Source of the DNA: Actinomycetes bacterium
GTDB lineage: Bacteria > Actinomycetota > Actinomycetes > Propionibacteriales > Propionibacteriaceae
NCBI GenBank assembly: GCA_023393755.1
Contig: JAEXCA010000045.1
Span: 1-6,506 of the forward strand
Direction: 5' to 3'
Length of the DNA: 6,506 bases
In this document: positions 1 to 6,362 of the stretch, piece after piece
Numbering within the stretch: the first letter of the stretch is position 1
Layout of the letters: each line of letters starts with the position of its first letter
Translations under genes and position numbers: made by a program
Notes under the pieces: generated by a model
The model's input: the letters and a program-made list of their open reading frames with translations, nothing else
What the model was told of the DNA's origin: nothing
Database searches by the model: none

Positions 1-2337
1 GTCGACCCCGACCTGTTGCCGCAGACCCTCGGGGTGCTGCGGACCCGCGCGCGGGCGATCGGTGTCGAGGTGGTGCAGCAGCCGCTGGCCGCCGAGTTGC
101 CGGAGGATCTGCTGGCCGTGGTGGTGCAACTGCCCGGCGCGAGTGGCCACGTCCGTCCGGTGGCGGAGCTGACCGCCCTCGCCGACGCGGCGCATGCCCG
201 AGGTGCGCTGGTGATCGCGGCCTGCGACGTGCTGGCGCTGACCGTGCTGACCGCGCCGGTCAGCTGGGGGGCCGACCTGGTCGCCGGCTCCACCCAGCGG
301 TTCGGCGTCCCGCTGTTCTACGGCGGCCCGCACGCCGGCTACCTGGCCGTCCGGGCCGGGCTGGAGCGGCAGCTGCCCGGCCGGCTGGTCGGGCTGTCGA
401 GGGACGCCGACGAGGTGCCGGCCTACCGGCTGGCCTGGCAGACCCGCGAGCAGCACATCCGGCGGGAGAAGGCGACCTCCAACATCTGCACCGCCCAGGT
501 CCTCCTGGCCATCGTGGCCGCGCTCTACGCCGTCCACCACGGGCCGGAGGGGCTGACCTCGATCGCCACCGAGACCCACCACAAGGCCCGCCGCCTGGCC
601 GGAATGCTGGCGGCCGCCGGCTACGAGCTGGATTCGCGGCAGTTCTTCGACACCGTGGTGGCAACCGCGACCGGACGGGCCGCCGACCTGGGGGCGGCCG
701 CCCGCGGCCGGGGCATCCACCTGCGGCCGGTGGACGCCGACCGGGTCGGGCTGAGCGTGGGCGAGGACACCACCGAGGCCGACCTGGCGGCGCTCGCCGC
801 CGTGTTCGGTGGCTCGCTGGAGCCGGACCCGGTGGGCGACCTCGCCGACCAGGCGCGCGATCTGCCGTTCTGCACCCACCCGGTGTTCACCCGCTACCGC
901 AGCGAGACCGAGTTCCTGCGCTACCTGCGCACCCTGGCCGACCGCGACTTCGCGCTGGACCGCGGGATGATCCCGCTGGGATCGTGCACGATGAAGCTCA
1001 ACCCGGCTGCCGCCCTGGAGCCGATCAGCTACCCGGGGTTCGCCAACCTGCACCCGTTCGTCCCGGCGTCCGATGCCGCCGGGTTCCGCGAGCTGATCGA
1101 CGAACTGGGGCGGTGGCTGGCCGCGATCACCGGCTACGACCAGGTGAGCGTGCAGCCCAACGCCGGCGCCCAGGGGGAGTTGGCCGGGCTGCTGGCGATC
1201 CGCAGCTACCACACGGCCCGGGGGGAGGCGGATCGGACCGTCTGCCTGATCCCGGCCTCGGCACACGGAACCAACGCCGCCTCGGCCGCGATGGCCGGGC
1301 TGTCGGTGGTGGTGGTGGCGACCGCGTCCGACGGTTCGGTCGACCTGGACGACCTGCGGGCCAAGCTGGCGGCGAACGCCGGACGGGTGGCCGCCGCCAT
1401 GGTGACCTACCCATCCACCCACGGGGTGTTCGAGACCGGGATCACCGAGATCTGCGAACTGGTCCACGCCGCCGGTGGGCAGGTGTACGTCGACGGCGCC
1501 AACCTCAATGCCCTGATGGGACTGGCCGGGCCGGGCAGGTTCGGCGCCGATGTCAGCCATCTCAACCTCCACAAGACCTTCGCCATCCCGCACGGTGGCG
1601 GTGGTCCGGGGGTCGGGCCGGTGGCCGTGAAGGCGCACCTGGCGCCCTATCTGCCGAACCACCCGGTGGTTGCCGACGCCGGACCGGCCTCCGGCTACGG
1701 CCCGATCAGCGCCGCGCCCTACGGCTCGGCGGGCGTACTGCCGATCAGCTACGCCTTCATCGCGATGATGGGTGCCGACGGATTGAAGCAGGCCTCCCAG
1801 CTGGCGATTCTGAACGCCAACTACGTCGCCGACCGGCTGTCCCGGCACTACCCGATCCGCTACACCGGCGCCGCCGGGCTGGTCGCCCACGAGTGCATCG
1901 TCGACTTCAACGAACTGAGCAGGCGTTCCGGGGTCAGCGTCGAGGACGTCGCCAAGCGGCTGATCGACTACGGCTTCCACGCTCCGACGATGAGCTTCCC
2001 GGTGGCCGGCACGCTGATGGTCGAACCGACCGAGAGCGAGTCGCGCACCGAACTCGACCGGTTCTGCGCCGCGCTGGCCTCGATCCGGGCGGAGATCGAC
2101 GCCGTCGCCGACGGCACCTGGCCGAAGGACGACAACCCGCTGGTGAACGCACCGCACCCGCTCGCCCGGGTGGCGGCGTCGGAGTGGCCGCACCCGTACT
2201 CCCGTGAACAGGCCGGCTTCCCGGCCGGCAACCCGCGGGGACCGGTGGCCGAGGGCGGCGCGGAGAAGTACTGGCCGCCGGTCGGCCGGATCGACAACGC
2301 CTACGGCGATCGCAACCTGAGCTGCACCCTGGGCTAG
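1..2337 (+). CDS. gcvP: Glycine dehydrogenase (decarboxylating), glycine cleavage system P-protein, 5'-truncated by window edge
   Basis: This is the PLP enzyme of the glycine cleavage system (EC 1.4.4.2). It decarboxylates glycine and passes the aminomethyl group to the lipoyl arm of H-protein in the cytoplasm. The frame is open from base 1, so the start lies outside; 778 residues remain of a family length near 950, so roughly 160-190 N-terminal residues are missing. Counting from base 1, family motifs are TREQHIRREKATSNICT (148-164), GSCTMKLN (327-334), QPNAGAQGE (385-393), AHGTNAAS (421-428), DGAN (498-501) and LNLHKTF, with the presumed Schiff-base lysine at residue 525 (codon 1573-1575), followed by a glycine-rich HGGGGPG loop (531-537). 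The N-terminal and C-terminal PLP-fold halves are in one chain, so this is the single-polypeptide form, not the split gcvPA/gcvPB form. The stop is TAG. The next gene starts two bases later. No frameshift or missing key motif is visible. Identification is firm. Confidence 0.97.
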   Translation, partial: VDPDLLPQTLGVLRTRARAIGVEVVQQPLAAELPEDLLAVVVQLPGASGHVRPVAELTALADAAHARGALVIAACDVLALTVLTAPVSWGADLVAGSTQRFGVPLFYGGPHAGYLAVRAGLERQLPGRLVGLSRDADEVPAYRLAWQTREQHIRREKATSNICTAQVLLAIVAALYAVHHGPEGLTSIATETHHKARRLAGMLAAAGYELDSRQFFDTVVATATGRAADLGAAARGRGIHLRPVDADRVGLSVGEDTTEADLAALAAVFGGSLEPDPVGDLADQARDLPFCTHPVFTRYRSETEFLRYLRTLADRDFALDRGMIPLGSCTMKLNPAAALEPISYPGFANLHPFVPASDAAGFRELIDELGRWLAAITGYDQVSVQPNAGAQGELAGLLAIRSYHTARGEADRTVCLIPASAHGTNAASAAMAGLSVVVVATASDGSVDLDDLRAKLAANAGRVAAAMVTYPSTHGVFETGITEICELVHAAGGQVYVDGANLNALMGLAGPGRFGADVSHLNLHKTFAIPHGGGGPGVGPVAVKAHLAPYLPNHPVVADAGPASGYGPISAAPYGSAGVLPISYAFIAMMGADGLKQASQLAILNANYVADRLSRHYPIRYTGAAGLVAHECIVDFNELSRRSGVSVEDVAKRLIDYGFHAPTMSFPVAGTLMVEPTESESRTELDRFCAALASIRAEIDAVADGTWPKDDNPLVNAPHPLARVAASEWPHPYSREQAGFPAGNPRGPVAEGGAEKYWPPVGRIDNAYGDRNLSCTLG

Positions 2338-2339
2338 TC

Positions 2340-3416
2340 ATGATCGCGTGGTGGGAACGTTTCTCGAAGCAGCCGCTGGTCGCGCACCTGCTGCGGGCCG
2401 TCGAGCGGTTCAACCTCCGCGGCGGCTCCCAGCTCGCGGCGGCGATCGCCTACTTCTCCGTCCTGAGCCTGGTGCCCATCCTGATGCTCGGGTTCGCCCT
2501 GCTCGGGCTGACCCTGACCGTGCTCATGCCGGACGCGCTCACCAGCATCGTCAACAACGTCAAGGAGATGCTGCCCGGCAATGACGAGATCAGCAGGCAG
2601 ATCGTCGGGATCATCGAAGGCGCCCTGCGCAACTGGCTGGCGACCCTGCTCACCGGTTCGTTGATCGGCTTCTGGTTCGGCTCGAACTGGATCGGCAACC
2701 TGAAGCGGGCCGCCCGGCTGCTGATGCGCAGCGATGTCGACAACCCGGGGAAGCTGCTGCCGCTGCCACTGGACCTGCTGGCGAACTTCGCGGGCCTGAT
2801 CGGGCTCTTCGTGGGCGTGGTGGTCACCTTCGGTGCCTCGTCGGCGGCCTCCACCCTGACCGAGCAGGTCGGCCGGCTGCTGGGGATCGACCACGGCTCG
2901 GGTTGGTCGCTGCTGTTGCGCGTGGTGGGCCTGCTGATCTCCTTCGCGGCCGGCACCGGGCTGTTCTGGCTGCTGTTCTCCTGGTTCGCCCCCGAACCCA
3001 TCCCCGGCGGTCATCTCTGGGTGGGTTCGGCCGTCGGATCGGCCGGGCTGCTGGTCCTGCAGCTGGCCGCGGGCCTGTTGGTGAAGGCGTTCTCCGGCAA
3101 CCTGGCAGCGGGCGTGTTCGGCAGCACGATCATCGTGATGCTGTTCCTCAACCTCTTCGCCACCCTGATCCTGTTCATCGCGGCCTGGCTGGCCACCGAG
3201 GCCGAACCCGAACCCGAGGCCGAACCGGTGGTGGAGGTCGAGCCGGAGCCGGTCGAGACCCGGCCGGGCCAGCTGTACGTGTCGGCCAAGGTGGCGGAGC
3301 AGTCCATGGGCGCCGGGCTGAAGGCCGGCTACGTGGTGGGCGCCGCCACCGGCCTGGGGCTGGGCGCGATCCTGGTGGGCGGACTGCGGGCGTTGTTCGG
3401 CAGGCGTCCCCGATGA
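2340..3416 (+). CDS. YihY/BrkB (YhjD-like) family integral membrane protein with acidic C-terminal linker
   Basis: This 358-residue inner-membrane protein belongs to the YihY/YhjD/BrkB family, sometimes called envelope-integrity proteins; the biochemical role of the family is not settled. By eye, hydrophobic segments lie at about residues 32-63, 99-118, 145-170, 189-216, 226-250 and 255-285, matching the usual six-helix core. The first contains the family-like AAAIAYFSVLSLVPILML stretch. After the last helix comes an acidic Glu-Pro/Glu-Ala linker (about 287-307), then a small C-terminal module (311-358) with a Gly/Ala-rich hydrophobic stretch (329-354) ending in basic GRRPR. The ATG is two bases after the gcvP stop and has no clear Shine-Dalgarno, which suggests translation coupled to gcvP. 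Its TGA stop overlaps the ATG of the aminotransferase. Family assignment is good; function and substrate cannot be told from sequence. Confidence 0.87.
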   Translation: MIAWWERFSKQPLVAHLLRAVERFNLRGGSQLAAAIAYFSVLSLVPILMLGFALLGLTLTVLMPDALTSIVNNVKEMLPGNDEISRQIVGIIEGALRNWLATLLTGSLIGFWFGSNWIGNLKRAARLLMRSDVDNPGKLLPLPLDLLANFAGLIGLFVGVVVTFGASSAASTLTEQVGRLLGIDHGSGWSLLLRVVGLLISFAAGTGLFWLLFSWFAPEPIPGGHLWVGSAVGSAGLLVLQLAAGLLVKAFSGNLAAGVFGSTIIVMLFLNLFATLILFIAAWLATEAEPEPEAEPVVEVEPEPVETRPGQLYVSAKVAEQSMGAGLKAGYVVGAATGLGLGAILVGGLRALFGRRPR

Positions 3417-4561
3417 GCGTGTCGCAACGCGGCCTGGTCGAACCCTTCCACGTCATGGAGGTGGTCAAGGCGGCCACCGAACGGCAACGGACGCACGGCG
3501 ACGCGATCGCGCTCTGCGTCGGGCAGCCGGGGACGCCGGCGCCGGCGCCGGTGCTGGCCGCCGCCTCGTCCGCGCTGGGCCGGCAGCAACTCGGCTACAC
3601 CGAGGCGGCGGGGGTCTGGGAGTTCAGGCAGCGGATCGCCCGGCACTACGCCGAGGCCTACGGAGCCGAGGTCGATCCGGCCGAGGTGATCGTCACCACC
3701 GGTTCGTCCGGTGGCTTCCTGTTGACCCTGCTGGCCGCCTTCGACGCCGGCGAGCTGGTCGCGATGACCCGTCCGGGCTACCCCGCCTACCGCAACGACA
3801 TCCTCAGCGTGGGCTGCCGGCTGCTGGAGCTGCCGGTGGGGGAGCGGACCCGCTACCAGCCCAGCGTCGCGCTGCTGGAGGCGCTGCCGGAGAAGCCGCG
3901 CGGGCTCGTCCTGGCCAGTCCGTCCAACCCCACCGGGACGATCATCGACGCCGCCGAACTGGCCGCCATCGCGGCCTGGTGCCTGGCCAACGACTGCCTG
4001 CTGATCAGCGACGAGATCTACCACGGCATCTCCTACGGCCGGCCCTGCGCCAGCGCGCGCCAGTTCGGTACCGGAGCCGTCGTGGTGGGCTCGCTCAGCA
4101 AGTACCACTCGATGACCGGCTGGCGGATCGGCTGGCTGCTGCTGCCGCCGGCGCTGCGGCGTCCGGTCGAACTGCTGCAGGGCAACCTGGCGATCTGCGC
4201 CCCGGCGCTCTCCCAGGTCGCCGGGCTGGCCGCCTTCGAGCCCGCCTCCAGGGTGGAACTGGACGACCACGTGGCCCGGTACGCCGTCAACCGCGAGCTG
4301 CTGTTGCGCCGGCTACCCGAGCTCGGGATCACCACCTTCGCGCCGCCGGACGGCGCCTTCTACGCCTACTGCGACGTCCGCCACCTGACCGACGACAGCC
4401 AGCGCTGGTGCGAAGACGTGCTGGCTGCCACCGGCGTGGCGCTGGCGCCCGGTCGCGACTTCGACCCGGTGGACGGCCACCGCATGGTCAGGCTCAGCTT
4501 CTGCGGCCAGACCACCGAACTGGACGAGGCACTCGATCGCCTGGCGACCTACCTGACGTAA
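3413..4561 (+). CDS. PLP-dependent class I/II aminotransferase (aspartate aminotransferase-like)
   Basis: This 382-residue fold-type I aminotransferase moves an amino group between an amino acid and a 2-oxo acid using PLP. Visible landmarks are the N-terminal VGQPGTPAP stretch, LGYTEAAGVWEFR, SNPTG (Asn172 contacts the cofactor), DEIYHG (Asp200 pairs with the pyridine nitrogen, Tyr203), SLSKYHSMTGWRIGW with the Schiff-base Lys230 (codon 4100-4102), and VRLSF with Arg360, the usual carboxylate-binding arginine. Length and motif order are typical for subgroup I. It resembles, from memory, mycobacterial proteins annotated AspB, but amino-donor specificity (aspartate, alanine, aromatic or other) cannot be decided, so no symbol is given. 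The ATG at 3413 was chosen because it overlaps the preceding TGA as ATGA, a standard coupling arrangement; the open frame upstream of it is a shadow of the membrane-protein gene. The stop is TAA. It is probably the last gene of the plus-strand unit, as nothing intact follows before a convergent gene. Confidence 0.93.
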   Translation: MSVSQRGLVEPFHVMEVVKAATERQRTHGDAIALCVGQPGTPAPAPVLAAASSALGRQQLGYTEAAGVWEFRQRIARHYAEAYGAEVDPAEVIVTTGSSGGFLLTLLAAFDAGELVAMTRPGYPAYRNDILSVGCRLLELPVGERTRYQPSVALLEALPEKPRGLVLASPSNPTGTIIDAAELAAIAAWCLANDCLLISDEIYHGISYGRPCASARQFGTGAVVVGSLSKYHSMTGWRIGWLLLPPALRRPVELLQGNLAICAPALSQVAGLAAFEPASRVELDDHVARYAVNRELLLRRLPELGITTFAPPDGAFYAYCDVRHLTDDSQRWCEDVLAATGVALAPGRDFDPVDGHRMVRLSFCGQTTELDEALDRLATYLT

Positions 4562-4574
4562 CCGGTCCCTGAGC

Positions 4575-4795
4575 ATGCTCGATGTCGACCAGGCGGACGC
4601 GCTGAGCGACGGCAGTCCGGCGTCTCCACGGCGTTGGTGGTGATCGCCATGATCGCCGGCCTCTCCGGCGCCCGGATGCTGACCGACCCGGAGTGGGCGT
4701 TCACCCGCCCCGGCCCGCCACCCTCGCGCTTGCCAAAGCGCGCCGGCTGCTCGCCTTCCGCCGACCGGAGAAGCGGGACCCAGGAGGAGTGACGC
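4575..4795 (+). pseudogene. Possible frameshifted remnant of a small membrane protein
   Basis: Three successive stretches in different frames look coding by composition. From the ATG at 4575, MLDVDQADALSDG uses almost only G/C-ending codons, but that frame stops at 4641-4643. From 4616 another frame reads SGVSTALVVIAMIAGLSG and then ARMLTDPEWAFTRP, with every codon from 4619 to about 4711 ending in G or C and a short hydrophobic segment; this frame ends at the TGA at 4790-4792. From about 4710 the third frame reads RPATLALAKARRLLAFRR, a basic amphipathic-looking tail. Joined, they would give a short protein with one hydrophobic segment and a basic end; each of the two joins corresponds to a one-base loss (or two-base gain). 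I do not recognise the family. Alternatives are chance open frames in GC-rich spacer or sequencing errors in an intact gene. Confidence 0.28.
4654..4670 (+). terminator. GC hairpin downstream of aminotransferase, possible terminator
   Basis: CGCCGG (4654-4659) and CCGGCG (4665-4670) form a perfect 6-bp stem around a 5-base loop, about 93 bases after the aminotransferase stop. There is no following T-run, so it does not meet the classical intrinsic-terminator pattern; actinobacterial terminators often lack a strong T-run. It lies inside the possible gene remnant, so the repeat could simply come from Gly/Ala/Arg codons. Confidence 0.2.
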
Positions 4796-4911
4796 GCATC
4801 CACGCCGCATACGCCGACAGCTCGCGAACTGACACCGCCCAACAGCTCATTGGCACCGCATACCAGCACGTTCTGAGGGCTGATAACCGGCGCTCAGGCG
4901 CGGACCACGCC

Positions 4912-4935
4912 ACGGGCTGCCGAACCGGCAGCCGT
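4912..4935 (-). terminator. Perfect GC-rich stem-loop just past the phosphofructokinase gene, candidate terminator
   Basis: GGCTGCCG (4915-4922) and CGGCAGCC (4926-4933) are exact inverted repeats around a 3-base loop. Two further pairs (4913 with 4934, 4912 with 4935) can form past a single bulged G at 4914. It sits about 41 bases downstream of the minus-strand phosphofructokinase stop, where a terminator is expected. No U-run follows on either strand. The structure is symmetric and could also stop read-through from the plus-strand cluster. Confidence 0.42.
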
Positions 4936-4975
4936 AGGCGGCGTCAGTGCGCGCGATCGACCCCGACGAAGGTTG

Positions 4976-6202
4976 TCAGTGCTCGGCGGGCGGAGCGGGA
5001 ACCGGCGCCGGCTGGCCGATCTCGGCGAGCAGGTCGAGGTACCACTGCTGGGTGATGTCGAACGGCTTGCCACCGGCGATCCGGTCGAAGGCGATCACGC
5101 TGAGTTCGTCGTTGGCGTCCTCGTCGTGGCCGATCACGCCCGGGTTGCCGGCCAGAGCCGAGTCGACCGCCAGGTCGGTCATCGACCTGATCAGCGCCAG
5201 GTCGTACTCGTTGGCAGCGGCCGAGCGGGAGTAGTAGCCCGACTTCTGCACCAGCACCTTCTCGGCCTTGAGCATCCCGGCGAACTGCTTGCTGAACCAG
5301 TTGCCCGGGTTGATCCGCTCCAGCCGGATGTGGCCGAAGGCGTCGCGGGCGACCTCTTCGCCGTTGCGTTCCAGCTCGGCGACGATGTCGGCGATGCCGG
5401 CGCCCTCGGAGAGGAAGATGTTCACGCAGCCGACCTCGTCCATCACCTTGAGCAGGCGCTCGGCCTCGGCCTTGATGTCGATCACAGCCTCCGGCAGCAG
5501 CACCGCGTGGACGTCCCAGGCTTTCGAATCCAGTCCGATCTCGGGCAGCCACTGCTGCTCGTTGATCCAGGCGTGGTACTTGTCGGCGGTGGCGGCGGTG
5601 AGCCAGCCGCAGTTGCGTCCCATCACCTCGTGGACGATCAGGATGCGGGTACCCGCGTTGTGTTCGGCCAGCACGTTCTTGGCGAACCGGGCGCCCATCT
5701 CGGCGGCGGTGTCGGCGCCGAGGGACTGCTTGATCGGGTAGACGTCGTTGTCGATCGTCTTCGGCAGGCCGACCACGGTCAGGCCGTAGTCGTGCTCGGC
5801 CAGGTAGGCGGCCAGATCGGCGGCGGTGGTGTTGGTGTCGTCGCCACCGATGGTGTGCAGCACGTCCACCCCGTCGGCGACCAGCCGGTCGGCGGCCACC
5901 TTCAGCGGGTTCTCACCCTCGGCGACCAGGCCGCGCTTGACCAGGTCCTTGGCGTTGGTCAGCTTCACCCGGGAGTTGCCGATCGGTGAACCGCCGTAGC
6001 GGTGCAGCAGCGCGGCGTTGTCCCGGACGACCTGGGTGACCGGCAGGTAGTCGCCGGTGAGCAGGCCCTGGTAGCCGTTCTTGTAGGCGATGATCTCGAC
6101 CTCGGGCGCCAGCTGGGTGTAGCGCTCGATCAGCCCGCCGATGGCGGACGAGAGGCACGGGGCGAAACCGCCGGCGGTGAGCAGGGCGACTTTCTGAACC
6201 AT
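4976..6202 (-). CDS. pfp: Pyrophosphate-dependent 6-phosphofructokinase (diphosphate--fructose-6-phosphate 1-phosphotransferase)
   Basis: This 408-residue cytoplasmic enzyme (EC 2.7.1.90) converts fructose 6-phosphate and PPi to fructose 1,6-bisphosphate and phosphate, reversibly, so it can serve both glycolysis and gluconeogenesis. The N-terminus has the LLTAGGFAPCLSSAI phosphate-binding region (7-21), then GGSPIGNSRVK (70-80), GGDDTNTTA (119-127) where ATP-PFKs have GGDGS, GLPKTIDND (145-153) and MGRNCGW (194-200). Lys148 in PKTIDND replaces the Gly of ATP-dependent enzymes and, with Asp120-Asp121 in the GGDD motif, marks PPi dependence; Asp151 is the expected catalytic base. Length and sequence closely match the P. 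freudenreichii enzyme as I remember it (about 404 residues). The C-terminus is a short Pro/Ala-rich tail (QPAPVPAPPAEH). ATG at 6202 is favoured because MVQKVALLTAGG matches the family N-terminus; the upstream ATG at 6216 is out of frame. Only a weak GGA lies upstream as a ribosome binding site. It is apparently monocistronic in this window. Confidence 0.95.
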   Translation of the reverse strand: MVQKVALLTAGGFAPCLSSAIGGLIERYTQLAPEVEIIAYKNGYQGLLTGDYLPVTQVVRDNAALLHRYGGSPIGNSRVKLTNAKDLVKRGLVAEGENPLKVAADRLVADGVDVLHTIGGDDTNTTAADLAAYLAEHDYGLTVVGLPKTIDNDVYPIKQSLGADTAAEMGARFAKNVLAEHNAGTRILIVHEVMGRNCGWLTAATADKYHAWINEQQWLPEIGLDSKAWDVHAVLLPEAVIDIKAEAERLLKVMDEVGCVNIFLSEGAGIADIVAELERNGEEVARDAFGHIRLERINPGNWFSKQFAGMLKAEKVLVQKSGYYSRSAAANEYDLALIRSMTDLAVDSALAGNPGVIGHDEDANDELSVIAFDRIAGGKPFDITQQWYLDLLAEIGQPAPVPAPPAEH

Positions 6203-6362
6203 CGGAGCAGATCCATTTCAGTAGGGGTCGGACAACGTCTTCAGCCTACTGGGAAGGCCCGGGCGGTGCTCGGCGTCCGACGGATCCCGATCCTGCCGCA
6301 GGGGTGTTCCCGGACGGGCCGCCGGGTGCACAATGGTCGCTCCACCCACCCCGGGAGGCTTC
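6203..6362. promoter_or_regulatory. Divergent intergenic region between pfp and the Tad-like gene
   Basis: The 160 bases between two divergent starts must hold the promoters of both genes unless the Tad-like gene is read from elsewhere. On the minus strand, TAGGCT (plus-strand 6243-6248) fits the loose actinobacterial -10 pattern TAnnnT, about 40 bases before the pfp ATG, but I see no good -35 at normal spacing. On the plus strand, CACAAT (6329-6334) is a weak -10-like hexamer about 29 bases before the Tad-like ATG, with no clear -35. A 7-bp inverted repeat, GTCGGAC (6227-6233) and GTCCGAC (6275-6281), spans 41 bases and may be chance. The role as promoter region is inferred from position; the individual boxes are weak. 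Confidence 0.35.
6353..6358 (+). promoter_or_regulatory. Shine-Dalgarno site of the Tad-like gene
   Basis: GGGAGG lies four bases before the ATG at 6363. It is the clearest ribosome binding site in the window and fixes the start of the truncated gene at the right edge. Confidence 0.7.

Larger units (their letters stand above)
4562..4975. other. Convergent intergenic region, no intact gene seen
   Basis: This is 414 bases between the stop of the aminotransferase and the stop of the minus-strand phosphofructokinase. Short open frames exist on both strands, but none has a good start, a ribosome binding site at proper spacing and family-like sequence together. The left half (about 4575-4795) shows coding-like composition split among frames and is listed separately as a possible remnant. 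The right half (about 4796-4910) is visibly less GC-rich than the neighbouring genes and I see no coding signal in it. Two GC hairpins and a 10-bp palindrome (GAGCATGCTC, 4571-4580) are present. An AGGAGG at 4782-4787 has no start codon at useful distance: a GTG begins only one base after it. I see no tRNA-like cloverleaf. Confidence 0.7.

Noticed and set aside
984..2207. A 407-codon open frame overlapping gcvP on the same strand
   Set aside because: It is Arg/Gly/Pro-rich out-of-frame translation of gcvP, whose own frame carries all the family motifs. Such long shadows are expected in very GC-rich DNA.
2334..3014. A 226-codon minus-strand open frame rich in Gln, Asp and His opposite the membrane-protein gene
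   Set aside because: The composition is what the reverse complement of Leu/Val/Ala codons gives; the plus-strand gene has clear membrane segments and operon spacing.
3199..3260. Repeated GAACCCGA/GAGCC-type units that look like a DNA repeat
   Set aside because: They encode the Glu-Pro/Glu-Ala linker in frame, so this is low-complexity coding sequence and not a separate repeat element.
3329..4270. A 313-codon minus-strand open frame opposite the aminotransferase
   Set aside because: It is antisense to a gene with intact catalytic motifs, has biased low-information composition (Gly, Arg, Gln, Asp) and no recognisable domain.
4693..5055. A 120-codon plus-strand open frame across the convergent spacer
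   Set aside because: The GTG start has no good ribosome binding site, the frame runs through the candidate terminator hairpin into the 3' end of pfp, and the sequence becomes Arg-rich noise. Only its first part is kept, as a possible remnant.
4973..5989. A 338-codon plus-strand open frame opposite the phosphofructokinase
   Set aside because: It is a Val/Gly/Asp-rich antisense shadow of pfp with no recognisable motif; pfp is certain on the other strand.
6309..6325. CCCGG...CCGGG possible hairpin upstream of the Tad-like gene
   Set aside because: The stem is only 5 bp in GC-rich sequence and has no terminator or attenuator context; likely chance.
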